In this document: positions 1-7,533 of the stretch, piece by piece
How the letters are laid out: each line of letters begins with the position of its first letter
Position numbering within the stretch: position 1 is the stretch's first letter
From: Helicobacter cetorum
Lineage (GTDB): Bacteria > Campylobacterota > Campylobacteria > Campylobacterales > BB28
NCBI GenBank assembly: GCA_022729755.1
Contig: DZAZ01000009.1
Location: forward strand, 1 to 41,227
Reading direction: 5' to 3'
DNA length: 41,227 bases
Position numbers and translations under genes: made by a program
The notes under the pieces: generated by a model
The model's database searches: none
Seen by the model: only the letters and a program-made list of their open reading frames with translations
Told to the model about the DNA's origin: nothing

Positions 1-910
1 TATCATTTAACTCAACATCAACTAACATATTATTAACCCTCATTCCAATCGTTGATATTGGTTGTCTCCACTGATGTGCTATCATTGCGACCATATCACC
101 CATTGCTACTTGTCTGGACTGTGCTATTAATATTTCTTCTATCTCTTTTTCTTTTGTAATATTTAAAATTATTCCTTGAAAATGAGTAATTTCTCCATTT
201 TCATCATATCTAACCAATGTTCTATCATCAATCCATAATACTTTGTGATTTTTTGAATATATTCTATATTTTTGTTTAAATGTTTTAAATTTATTTTTTG
301 AATAATATTCAATCTCTTTAATCACTCTCTCTAAATCACTATTATGAATAATTATTGCATAAGGAATTTTAGCACTATAAAAATCATCTTGTGTATATCC
401 AAATTGAGTAATATTTTCAGATACAAATTCAACAGGCCAACCTATCTCATTTTTCCATAAAAAAATAATTATAGGAGAGCTATTTATTATTGTTTCTAAC
501 TCATTTATTTGTTTTATATGATGTGTAATATCTCTACCAACTGATTGATACTCAATAACATTACCACTCTCATCAAAAAAAGCTCTATCTATCCACTCTT
601 GCCATCTAATTTCATCATTTAAAATCACTCTATGCTTAGTTTTTATAATTGGATTTTCTGGAGTTAAACTCTTTATGTTTTTATTTAATATTTTTAAATC
701 ATCATCTGGAATTTTTGGAAAAAAGCTATTACCCTCTAACTCTTCTTTTGTTTTGCCAAAATACTCACAATATGATTTATTAACAAATGTTAAAATCCCT
801 CCTTTTGTATATTTGCAAATAAGTTCAGTTTGATTTTCAAGTATTGCTTTGTATCTCTCTTCACTTTTTTGAAATTCTTCTATTTTTTTAAGCAAATCTT
901 TTTCACTCAT
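1..910 (-). CDS. PAS-domain sensor histidine kinase, C-terminus cut by the window edge
   Basis: The reading frame starts at an ATG at 908-910 and stays open past base 1, so only about 303 N-terminal residues are visible. The protein begins MSEKDLLKKIEEF with a short coiled coil. Two PAS segments follow (about residues 15-125 and 130-245); the first has the motif CKYTKGGILTFVNKSYCEYF and ends in YQSVGRDIT, and the second ends in FQGIILNIT, both typical PAS ends. Next comes the dimerisation box MIAHQWRQPISTI with the phospho-accepting His. The ATP-binding domain lies outside the window. There is no signal peptide or membrane segment, so it is probably a cytosolic sensor. It is divergent from the receiver-PilZ gene across 85 bp, which makes that protein a plausible partner; this pairing is inference. 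Confidence 0.88.
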   Translation of the reverse strand, partial: MSEKDLLKKIEEFQKSEERYKAILENQTELICKYTKGGILTFVNKSYCEYFGKTKEELEGNSFFPKIPDDDLKILNKNIKSLTPENPIIKTKHRVILNDEIRWQEWIDRAFFDESGNVIEYQSVGRDITHHIKQINELETIINSSPIIIFLWKNEIGWPVEFVSENITQFGYTQDDFYSAKIPYAIIIHNSDLERVIKEIEYYSKNKFKTFKQKYRIYSKNHKVLWIDDRTLVRYDENGEITHFQGIILNITKEKEIEEILIAQSRQVAMGDMVAMIAHQWRQPISTIGMRVNNMLVDVELND

Positions 911-943
911 AATAAACCTTTTTTATATATTTATTAATATTTA

Positions 944-952
944 TGTTACAAT
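944..952 (+). promoter_or_regulatory. Probable extended -10 promoter of the receiver-PilZ gene
   Basis: TG-T-TACAAT (TG at 944-945, hexamer 947-952) lies 43 bp before the ATG at 996 in the 85-bp divergent gap, downstream of a T-rich stretch. Campylobacterota housekeeping promoters rely on an extended -10 and T-rich DNA rather than a conserved -35. Transcription would begin near 959. Confidence 0.4.
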
Positions 953-995
953 AAAATTCAAAGAATTATAAAAAATTATTAAGTAAGATTATAAC

Positions 996-2474
996 ATGCC
1001 TTTATCTAATTTTATAAAAAAAACTAAATTTTTTAGAGTGTTATATGTAGAAGATGATATTAAACTTCAGGAAGAAACGGCTATTTTACTAAAAAAATTT
1101 TTTAAAAATGTATTTATTGCTTCAAATGGTAAAGATAGCTTAACTCTATATCAAAAAGAATCACCAGATATTATTATTACTGATATACAAATGCCTTTTA
1201 TGGATGGATTAGAGTTTTCAAAAAAAATTAAAGAGATAAATCCAAAAGCTGAAATAATAATAACTTCAGCTTTTGATGAAAAAAAGTTTTTATTTGATGC
1301 AATTAATATTGGAATCTCTAAATATATGATAAAACCGATAAAAATTAGTCAATTAATTGAAGTCATTGAAAAATCTATTGATAAATTAATTGTTGAAAAA
1401 AAAGTTGAAGGAATGCAAAAGTTAGAAAATATTTTTGCACACGAAAAAAATATTTTAATACTTGTTGAAAATGATAATATAAAACTATGTAACAAATCTT
1501 TTTTAAATTTTTTTGGTGTAAAAAATTTGAAAGAGTTTAAAGAAAGACACAATTTTTTTAAAGAGATAAAATTTAAAAATATAAATGAAGAGTTTAACTC
1601 TACAAATGTTTTTGAGTATATAAAAAAAGATATAAATAAAATTTTTAAAGTTGAAATAAAAAATTATGAAGATAAAAAAGAGAATTTTTTGTTAATTTTT
1701 AATAAATTACCTAATACGAATGAATATACAATGTTATTTATTGATGTTACAAATATCATTTTTGACTTTGATAGAGTAAAACAAGATTTTGAAATTGAAT
1801 ATAAACTCAAAGAAGAAGAGATACAAACAGTTTTTAATAAAATAAAAAATTATGATGAAAATGTAAAATTTTATAATACTTATAAAGGACTTACAATTTT
1901 TCACGATGGAAAAATCGCAAAAGTTATCAATTCTAAAATAGAAGTTGAAATTGATAAGTTTCAGTTATTGGCATTTGAGCACGAAAAAAGTACTTTTTTA
2001 CATTCTAAATTTTTAAAAAAAGATATAGTTGCAAAAGTTGAAGAGGTAAATGTTGAAGCAAAAAGTGCAATTTTAAGTGAATTTAAATATTTAAATACTT
2101 CTCCAAGAAATAGGGAGGCTACCAGAGTGTATGTTCAAGAGGAGTTAGCGGCTTCTATTGAAGGAGAAGAATTTTTTATAGGTGGAAAAATTGTTGATAT
2201 ATCAACTAAATCATTAGGTATTAAAATAAAAGAGATTCCTCCAAAATTAAAACTAGAATCAAAAGTAAAGTTATATTTTTCACTTCCAATCGATCAAAAA
2301 GAGGAAATAGATATTGAAATTGATGGAAAAGTAGTAAAAATAATAAAAAATACGAATTGGTATATTATCGCAATCTTAATTACTCCTAATACAAAAGCTG
2401 AAAAAGAGATAGTAGATTATATAGCTAAAAGGCAAATAGATATAATAAAAGAGTTTAGAAAAAATATTTTTTAG
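996..2474 (+). CDS. Response regulator: receiver, PAS-like middle and PilZ domain
   Basis: Residues 12-130 are a receiver: acidic pair in VLYVEDD, phospho-acceptor Asp63 in ITDIQMP, Ser/Thr switch in IIITSAF and Lys113 in MIKPI. Residues 135-250 look PAS-like (phrase MLFIDVTN), followed by charged helix. Residues 370-480 look like PilZ, the c-di-GMP binding fold: RNREATR supplies the RxxxR motif (Arg373 and Arg377), and VDISTKSLGIKI aligns with the usual DxSxxG strand but has Ser where the first Gly is expected. It has no kinase or output DNA-binding domain, so phosphorylation may modulate a c-di-GMP effector in the cytosol. The neighbouring divergent kinase is a candidate donor. The receiver call is firm; PilZ is good; the PAS-like middle is less sure. 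Confidence 0.85.
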   Translation: MPLSNFIKKTKFFRVLYVEDDIKLQEETAILLKKFFKNVFIASNGKDSLTLYQKESPDIIITDIQMPFMDGLEFSKKIKEINPKAEIIITSAFDEKKFLFDAINIGISKYMIKPIKISQLIEVIEKSIDKLIVEKKVEGMQKLENIFAHEKNILILVENDNIKLCNKSFLNFFGVKNLKEFKERHNFFKEIKFKNINEEFNSTNVFEYIKKDINKIFKVEIKNYEDKKENFLLIFNKLPNTNEYTMLFIDVTNIIFDFDRVKQDFEIEYKLKEEEIQTVFNKIKNYDENVKFYNTYKGLTIFHDGKIAKVINSKIEVEIDKFQLLAFEHEKSTFLHSKFLKKDIVAKVEEVNVEAKSAILSEFKYLNTSPRNREATRVYVQEELAASIEGEEFFIGGKIVDISTKSLGIKIKEIPPKLKLESKVKLYFSLPIDQKEEIDIEIDGKVVKIIKNTNWYIIAILITPNTKAEKEIVDYIAKRQIDIIKEFRKNIF

Positions 2475-2483
2475 AAAGAAAGA

Positions 2484-2533
2484 GATAGTTAAGTCACTAG
2501 GAGGTTGGTGTTGTATAACTTAACTATCGTTTT
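2484..2533 (+). terminator. Intrinsic terminator, probably bidirectional, between convergent genes
   Basis: A perfect 11-bp inverted repeat, GATAGTTAAGT (2484-2494) and ACTTAACTATC (2518-2528), is followed on the plus strand by GTTTTTT. It lies between the receiver-PilZ gene (ends 2474) and the convergent ftsI gene (ends 2535). On the minus strand the sequence after the stem is also pyrimidine-rich. The 23-nt loop is long and contains AGGAGG at 2499-2504. Confidence 0.7.
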
Positions 2534-2534
2534 T

Positions 2535-4238
2535 TTATTTTCTTTTTGTTAAATATTCATATTTTAATAAATTTTCAACTACATCTTTAAAAACAATAAC
2601 TGCTGTTTGAGAGGCGAAATATTTTCCTTTTGGTTCATAAACTGTAACTCCAATAGTATAAGAGTTATTTAAATCACTTGTAAAGCCAAAAAATGAACTA
2701 TTATAAAGATTTTCATAAGTTCCACTTTTAGCAATGTGTGCTGTTCCAGTTTTACCACCAACTATTACCCCATCTACTTGTGCTCCAACTCCCGTACCTC
2801 TTTTGACATTTTCGATTAAAATTCTTTGCATTAATCTTGCTGTGTTTTTTGAAATAATCTCTTTTGGTTCTTCAACTTCCACTAAAAAACCTCGATTATC
2901 ATTCAAAGTTATTGAATGAGCTATTTTTGGTTGAGTTAATTTTCCATTATTTGTAAAGACATTATAAGCTTGAAGCATTTGAATAAAAGTTGTTTGAAGT
3001 CCATATCCATATGAAATAGTTGCTTTGTAAATTTCCCTTTGAAATAGCGATAAATCGGGAAAAACTCCAGCACTTTCATAAGGTAAATCGATACCAGTTT
3101 TGTGTCCCAATCCAAAATTAACTAAACTTTGATAATACTCACCTGCACTCAATCTTTGAGCAATCTTTGACATACCAATATTGCTTGAATGCACGATTAT
3201 ATCGACCATACTCATACTATCTTCTTTGTGGTCATCTGTGATTGTATGTGATCCTATTTTGTACTTTCCACCTTCAGTATTTATTACCTCATTTAATTTA
3301 ATTAAACCTTTATCTAAAAGAGTTGCAAAAATGAGGCTTTTTACAACAGAACCCGCTTCAAAACTATTCTCAATCGCGGTAGAATTTAAGTTTGAATAAT
3401 CTTCTTTTTTAATATCGTTTGGATTAAATCGCTCACTTGTAGCAAGAGTTAAAATTTTTCCTGTATGAGGTTCCATAATTCCGACGATTATCTCTTTTGC
3501 ATTCATTTCAAGTTTTCTATTACTTAGTGATTTTTCAATAACTCTTTGAAGTTTTAGTGGAATATTTAAATTTACATTAAAGCCATCAATTCGCTCTTTA
3601 AAAATATGCTCTTTATTTAAAATAACATTTGAGCCAACATCACGATAACCCCTATAATACTCATTTTGAATAGCCCTAAGTTTTTCATCGTAGAATTTTT
3701 CTATTCCCTTAACACCTTCGATTTTAGTGATATTATCATTATTTTCAAACTTTTTAATATAGCCAATAATTGGGGTTAGAGTATCATCATAAATATAAGT
3801 TCGTTTTTCTCCACTTTCAATTATAGAAAGACCGTAGTTTATAACTCTCCCACTACTATCTTCAAATTCTCGAAAAACTTTTCGTAGATTTAATTTATAA
3901 GCAAGTTCTTTTAATCTTTTTGCAACTTTTTCATCAATATTATAAGATAAAACGACAAATTTATCTTCTGAATTTAATTTTGCTCTAACAATATTTTCTT
4001 TCATATCGCTATAAATAGAAAAAAGTTTTATAAATAACTCTTTTTTTTCAGGAGCTATATTTTTTGGATAAACACTGGCTTTATATAATTTTTTACTAAA
4101 AGCAATATCAAATTCATCAATAGTTGCAATTTTTCCCCTTATAGCACTATCTTCTTTTGATATTTGAGTAGATGGAAGTTTTCTATCAGTACTAGAGATG
4201 TAAATCATTCTAAGTGTGAATATTAAAAAACCAAACAA
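2535..4238 (-). CDS. ftsI: Septal peptidoglycan transpeptidase FtsI (penicillin-binding protein 3)
   Basis: This class B penicillin-binding protein cross-links septal peptidoglycan in the periplasm. Counting from the TTG at 4238, the active-site SVVK is at 297-300, SSN at 351-353 and KTG at 496-498, the three signature motifs in the right order; the N-terminal half is the dimerisation or pedestal domain. The order flgB-flgC-fliE-ftsI matches Helicobacter and Campylobacter. The TTG has no ribosome-binding site and would cut the membrane anchor to about eight residues. The frame stays open upstream to a TAG at 4329-4331 and encodes a proper anchor (KIVLLFIILLFGFLIFTL), but without any ATG, GTG or TTG. 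An ATA at 4299-4301, seven bases after AAGGA, is the best-placed start, so the true gene probably reaches about 4301. Identity is firm; the start is not. Confidence 0.93.
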   Translation of the reverse strand: MFGFLIFTLRMIYISSTDRKLPSTQISKEDSAIRGKIATIDEFDIAFSKKLYKASVYPKNIAPEKKELFIKLFSIYSDMKENIVRAKLNSEDKFVVLSYNIDEKVAKRLKELAYKLNLRKVFREFEDSSGRVINYGLSIIESGEKRTYIYDDTLTPIIGYIKKFENNDNITKIEGVKGIEKFYDEKLRAIQNEYYRGYRDVGSNVILNKEHIFKERIDGFNVNLNIPLKLQRVIEKSLSNRKLEMNAKEIIVGIMEPHTGKILTLATSERFNPNDIKKEDYSNLNSTAIENSFEAGSVVKSLIFATLLDKGLIKLNEVINTEGGKYKIGSHTITDDHKEDSMSMVDIIVHSSNIGMSKIAQRLSAGEYYQSLVNFGLGHKTGIDLPYESAGVFPDLSLFQREIYKATISYGYGLQTTFIQMLQAYNVFTNNGKLTQPKIAHSITLNDNRGFLVEVEEPKEIISKNTARLMQRILIENVKRGTGVGAQVDGVIVGGKTGTAHIAKSGTYENLYNSSFFGFTSDLNNSYTIGVTVYEPKGKYFASQTAVIVFKDVVENLLKYEYLTKRK

Positions 4239-4340
4239 TAAAATAATGAAAAGGAGGACTATCTTATAAACATTATAATTGTTATAAGTTTCTTTATTTA
4301 TTATATTTTCCTTAAACCTATTTTTATACTAATTTTAATT

Positions 4341-4637
4341 TTATATTTGAGTTTTTAATATCTCTTTGTATGCATTTACAGCTTTATTTCTAACTTCAAG
4401 CATAAATTTCATACTTGTGGCCGCTTTGTTAATCGCAATTGCTGCTTGGTGTAAATCTTTTACTTGACCCGTTGCAATATCTGATAATGCTTTTTCACCA
4501 TCTAATTGTATCTCATTTGTTTCATCTATTGAATTTTTTATACTATTAAAGACACTATCAAAATTTCCACTCTTTTCTTTAGTGTCATTTTTTAGCGATT
4601 GAATATTTGTTGTTTGGTTTAAAGAATTAACTTGCAT
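4341..4637 (-). CDS. fliE: Flagellar hook-basal body protein FliE
   Basis: FliE joins the MS ring to the proximal rod of the flagellar basal body. The 98-residue length is normal. The C-terminal half (QVKDLHQAAIAINKAATSMK, then FMLEVRNKAVNAYKEILKTQI) is the conserved helical FliE region. The ATG is preceded by AGGGGGATATT, a strong ribosome-binding site. It follows flgC by 15 bp and precedes ftsI, in the order flgB-flgC-fliE. The N-terminal third is Asn/Gln/Ser-rich and variable, as usual in this family. Confidence 0.95.
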   Translation of the reverse strand: MQVNSLNQTTNIQSLKNDTKEKSGNFDSVFNSIKNSIDETNEIQLDGEKALSDIATGQVKDLHQAAIAINKAATSMKFMLEVRNKAVNAYKEILKTQI

Positions 4638-4652
4638 AATATCCCCCTATTC

Positions 4653-5159
4653 TTAAGTGTTATTTAACATTGATATAGCTTCATTTGCCATATCTTTAGA
4701 ACTTTGAAACGCACTTACATTTGCTTGATAAGCCCTTGTTGCTTCAATTAAATCTGCCATTTCTATAACAGGATTTATGTTTGGATATGATACATATCCA
4801 TCTGCATTTGCATCAGGGTGTTCTGGCTCATATTTTAACTTTGGTTTTGAGTCATCTCTTACAACTTTATCTACAACAACAGAAGTTATTGCAGGAGTTG
4901 GTTTTGCATCTTTTAAAGTGCTTTTATACTCATCAAGTGGGTCTTCGTATTTTAATAGATTATTATTTTCAGCTAATTTTGCATTCAAAAGTTTATTAAA
5001 ATCAAAAGCTTTAAATACAACAGATTTTCTTCTATATGGTCCACCCTCGTCAGTTCTAGTAGTATTTACATTTGCAATATTACTACTTACCATATTTACT
5101 CTAAATCTTTGAGCAGAAAGTCCGTATCCACTTATATCAAAACTATTTAAAAAAGCCAT
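4653..5159 (-). CDS. flgC: Flagellar proximal rod protein FlgC
   Basis: FlgC is an axial rod subunit exported by the flagellar type III system. The N-terminus (FDISGYGLSAQRFRVNMVSS then NIANVNTTRT) carries the flagellar rod signature, and the C-terminus (NPVIEMADLIEATRAYQANV) is the matching C-terminal rod/hook helix. Length of about 168 residues is slightly above that of enteric FlgC. I place the start at the ATG at 5157-5159 because AAGGGG lies six bases upstream; a GTG one codon earlier (5162) is the alternative but sits too close to that site. It lies 10 bp after flgB and 15 bp before fliE, so one transcript is likely. Confidence 0.96.
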   Translation of the reverse strand: MAFLNSFDISGYGLSAQRFRVNMVSSNIANVNTTRTDEGGPYRRKSVVFKAFDFNKLLNAKLAENNNLLKYEDPLDEYKSTLKDAKPTPAITSVVVDKVVRDDSKPKLKYEPEHPDANADGYVSYPNINPVIEMADLIEATRAYQANVSAFQSSKDMANEAISMLNNT

Positions 5160-5169
5160 CACAAACCCC

Positions 5170-5601
5170 TTATTGTATTTTAGATGATGAATCTAGCACA
5201 TTGTGAAAAATAGACCCAGCTTTTCTAAGCCCTGCAACTAATGAGTTAAACATAATAGAGTTTTTGCTCATTTCAGTTGTTTCAACATCTAAATCTACAC
5301 TATTTCCATCGTTTCTTGCCATATGTCCATCTCTAAAGAAGACTGTCGATTTATAATCGGCATCTTCATCATTATTTAAATGCATACCATCTGTTTTTGC
5401 TAAACTTAATTTTTGTTGTTTAGTATTATAAAAAAGTTCATTTGCCTTTTGAGTTAAAACTCCCTCAAACTCTAAATCTTTAGGTCTGTAATATGGAGTA
5501 TCCACATTTGCAATATTGCTTGAGATTAAATCCTGTCTTAAGGCTCTACCACTTAAAGCTTCATTTGCTAAAGGTATGGCTTGATTATAAACTATGTTCA
5601 T
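5170..5601 (-). CDS. flgB: Flagellar proximal rod protein FlgB
   Basis: FlgB is the first rod subunit of the flagellar basal body. The rod signature ALRQDLISSNIANVDTPYYR is at residues 19-38 and a C-terminal helical segment (MSKNSIMFNSLVAGLRKAGS) is at about 110-130. The 143-residue length is usual. The ATG has AGGAG eight bases upstream. It is the first gene of flgB-flgC-fliE-ftsI and lies directly behind a sigma-54 promoter, which fits the known RpoN control of early and middle basal-body genes in Campylobacterota. Confidence 0.96.
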   Translation of the reverse strand: MNIVYNQAIPLANEALSGRALRQDLISSNIANVDTPYYRPKDLEFEGVLTQKANELFYNTKQQKLSLAKTDGMHLNNDEDADYKSTVFFRDGHMARNDGNSVDLDVETTEMSKNSIMFNSLVAGLRKAGSIFHNVLDSSSKIQ

Positions 5602-5633
5602 TTTTAAGCTCCTAGAGAATAACTAAAAGCTTA

Positions 5634-5654
5634 TAAGCAAAACTCATTCCAAAA
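5634..5654 (-). promoter_or_regulatory. Sigma-54 (RpoN) promoter of flgB
   Basis: Read on the minus strand, the sequence is TTTTGGAATGAGTTTTGCTT. The invariant GG (plus-strand CC 5649-5650) and GC (5637-5638) are separated by exactly 10 bases, the -24/-12 spacing of RpoN promoters, and the flanking TTGGAA and TTTTGCTT fit the consensus. Transcription should begin near 5625, 24 bases before the flgB ATG. FlgR-type activation is expected from family knowledge; I saw no activator gene here. Confidence 0.82.
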
Positions 5655-5713
5655 AGATTTTAAAAGAACTCCAGTCGTTTTAAAACTGTTTTAATTTGCA
5701 ATTACTTTTTTTT

Positions 5714-5722
5714 TGCTAAAAT
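5714..5722 (+). promoter_or_regulatory. Probable extended -10 promoter of ftsW
   Basis: TG-C-TAAAAT (5714-5722) follows a run of nine T residues on the plus strand, 42 bp before the ATG at 5764. It overlaps the alternative upstream TTG at 5713, which argues that translation really starts at 5764. Confidence 0.45.
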
Positions 5723-5763
5723 ACTTAACTTATTGTAACAAAAAAAAATTAAAAGTTAGTTTT

Positions 5764-6924
5764 ATGACAGATAGAATTTTATTTATTTCCACATCTATCG
5801 CGATAATGATAGGTGTATTTTTTTCATATTCATTATCAGTTTATACTGTTTTGTATTATGATTACACTGAATTTCACTTTTTTACAAGACAGTTGATTGT
5901 TGGTGTTATTTCTATATTTTTAATGTGGTATATTTCTCGTCGTGACCCAAATGTAATACTTAAAAAATTTGGATTTATTTTATTTTTTGCTTTTTTAATT
6001 TTTATGTTAATAATGCCGTTTTTACCACAAAGTTTAGTTACAAGTGCAGGTGGTGCAAATAGATGGATTAGGCTTCCTGGGTTTTCACTAGCACCAGTTG
6101 AATTTTTTAAGGTTGGATTTGTATTTTTTTTAGCTTGGAGTTTTTCGAGAAAATTTGCTTATCATAAAGATAAATCTTTGAAAGAAGAGTTATTGATTTT
6201 TTTACCTTATGCTACAGTATTTTTAATAGTTGTTTTACTTATTGCTATAATACAAAATGATTTAGGACAAGTCATACTTTTAGGGCTTACTTTAGCTTTT
6301 ATGGTACTTTTTGCAGGTAGTAGTTTTAGACTTTTTTTATCTTTGATTGGTGGGGCTTTAGTGGTAGCAATATTTGCTACTATTTTTAGTGAACATCGTA
6401 TTTTTAGGGTAAAATTGTGGTGGGCTACAATGCAAAATTTTGTGCTTTCAGTTTTACCGCAAGATTTAGCTCAAAAATTAAAAGTTGAAGATTTACCTGA
6501 ACCATATCAAATTTATTACTCAATTAATGCTATAAAAAATGGTGGTATTTTTGGTCAAGGAGTTGGAGATGGTATTTTTAAGCTTGGATTTTTAAGTGAA
6601 GTACATACTGATTTTGTTATCGCTGGAATAGCTGAAGAGGTTGGTTTTATAGGAATTTTTCTTTTAACTTTAGTAATAATTACAATTGTATTTAGGATTT
6701 TTAGAATTGCAAATAGAAGTGAAGATAGGAACTTTTATCTATTTTCGCTTGGAGTTGGGCTTTTAATTGCATTTTCGTTTTTAATTAATGCATTTGGAAT
6801 TAGTGGAATGATACCAATAAAAGGAATTGCAGTTCCATTTATAACTTATGGAGGAAGTAGTATGTTAGCCCTTTCTATCGCTGTTGGAATGGTTTTGAGT
6901 ATTAGTAAAAAAGCTAGATTATAA
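5764..6924 (+). CDS. ftsW: Septal peptidoglycan polymerase FtsW (SEDS family)
   Basis: SEDS glycosyltransferases polymerise lipid II at the inner membrane; FtsW works with FtsI at the septum. The 386-residue protein has about ten membrane segments. Family motifs visible are RWIRLPGFSLAPVEFFKVGF, the loop with QNDLGQ, GGIFGQGVGDG, HTDFVIAGIAEEVGFIG and the C-terminal VPFITYGGSS. I start at the ATG at 5764 rather than a TTG at 5713, because that earlier codon overlaps the promoter and adds a polar, Lys-rich leader. Sequence alone leaves RodA possible, but position beside flgB, with ftsI at the other end of the flagellar operon, matches H. pylori ftsW as I recall it. Confidence 0.88.
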   Translation: MTDRILFISTSIAIMIGVFFSYSLSVYTVLYYDYTEFHFFTRQLIVGVISIFLMWYISRRDPNVILKKFGFILFFAFLIFMLIMPFLPQSLVTSAGGANRWIRLPGFSLAPVEFFKVGFVFFLAWSFSRKFAYHKDKSLKEELLIFLPYATVFLIVVLLIAIIQNDLGQVILLGLTLAFMVLFAGSSFRLFLSLIGGALVVAIFATIFSEHRIFRVKLWWATMQNFVLSVLPQDLAQKLKVEDLPEPYQIYYSINAIKNGGIFGQGVGDGIFKLGFLSEVHTDFVIAGIAEEVGFIGIFLLTLVIITIVFRIFRIANRSEDRNFYLFSLGVGLLIAFSFLINAFGISGMIPIKGIAVPFITYGGSSMLALSIAVGMVLSISKKARL

Positions 6925-6933
6925 GGATAAAAA

Positions 6934-7533
6934 ATGAGAGATAATTTATATAATAAAATTCAAGCTGAAGATTTATTTTTACAAAAAAAATATAACGATT
7001 CTTTATTAAAATATGCAAGTGTATTGCAAAAATTTCCAAATGATAAAGATGCAAGAATAGGTGTAATTTTAAGTGATATGGCAAGTGAACGAGAAGATGA
7101 AGCACAAGCTATTTTTGATTATTATTTAATATTAAAAAAACAAAATCCAATAGATGCTGTTGAAGTGGTTGAAGAGATTGTTGAAACGATTGATTTTAAT
7201 ATAAATCAAATGACAAATAAATTGATAAAGTCGCTTGAAATTAAAGCAGATTATTCAAATGGAATTTCATATCAAGATTTTAAACAATTAGTAAAAATAA
7301 ATGGTAATTTTAAACAAGTTTTTGAAAATATAATGTTTAGTACTAAAATAATTGTAATTGGAAAAGAAGAATTTATGGAGTTTTTGAGTGGTTTAATAGA
7401 AAATAATTTTAATGAAATGGCACTTGCTTACTTAGATGGTGCAGTTGATTTTTTTCGTAATGACCCACAACTTAGAAAATTATTTGAAAAATTAAACGAA
7501 AAAAAAGAGAAACACTCTACGATGGAAGTCTAA
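6934..7533 (+). CDS. Conserved helical protein with TPR-like N-terminus, function unknown
   Basis: I do not recognise a named family. The 199-residue protein is acidic, soluble and helical, with no signal peptide or membrane segment. Residues 8-55 (AEDLFLQKKYNDSLLKYASV, then LQKFPNDKDARIG) read like one TPR repeat: paired helices with the usual small and aromatic positions. The rest is predicted helix with a conserved-looking FMEFLSGLIENNF segment. It starts nine bases after ftsW with the ribosome-binding site AAGGAT, so it is probably co-transcribed and could act in the cytosol near the divisome; that role is inference only. Its end overlaps the convergent SurA-like gene by 17 bp. Confidence 0.8.
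   Translation: MRDNLYNKIQAEDLFLQKKYNDSLLKYASVLQKFPNDKDARIGVILSDMASEREDEAQAIFDYYLILKKQNPIDAVEVVEEIVETIDFNINQMTNKLIKSLEIKADYSNGISYQDFKQLVKINGNFKQVFENIMFSTKIIVIGKEEFMEFLSGLIENNFNEMALAYLDGAVDFFRNDPQLRKLFEKLNEKKEKHSTMEV

Noticed and set aside
4777-5112. Open frames opposite flgC, and similar long antisense frames opposite ftsI, fabI, the porins and pckA
   Set aside because: They lie wholly inside well-identified genes, have biased composition (Leu/His/Gln/Phe-rich from reversed AT-rich codons) and no ribosome-binding site.
5657-5684. Two TTTTAAAA copies 12 bases apart upstream of flgB
   Set aside because: The flanks are only partly symmetrical and such A/T words are frequent here; an operator cannot be supported.
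5713-5763. Upstream TTG start for ftsW
   Set aside because: It overlaps a likely -10 element and would add a polar Lys-rich leader; the ATG at 5764 begins a normal SEDS N-terminus.
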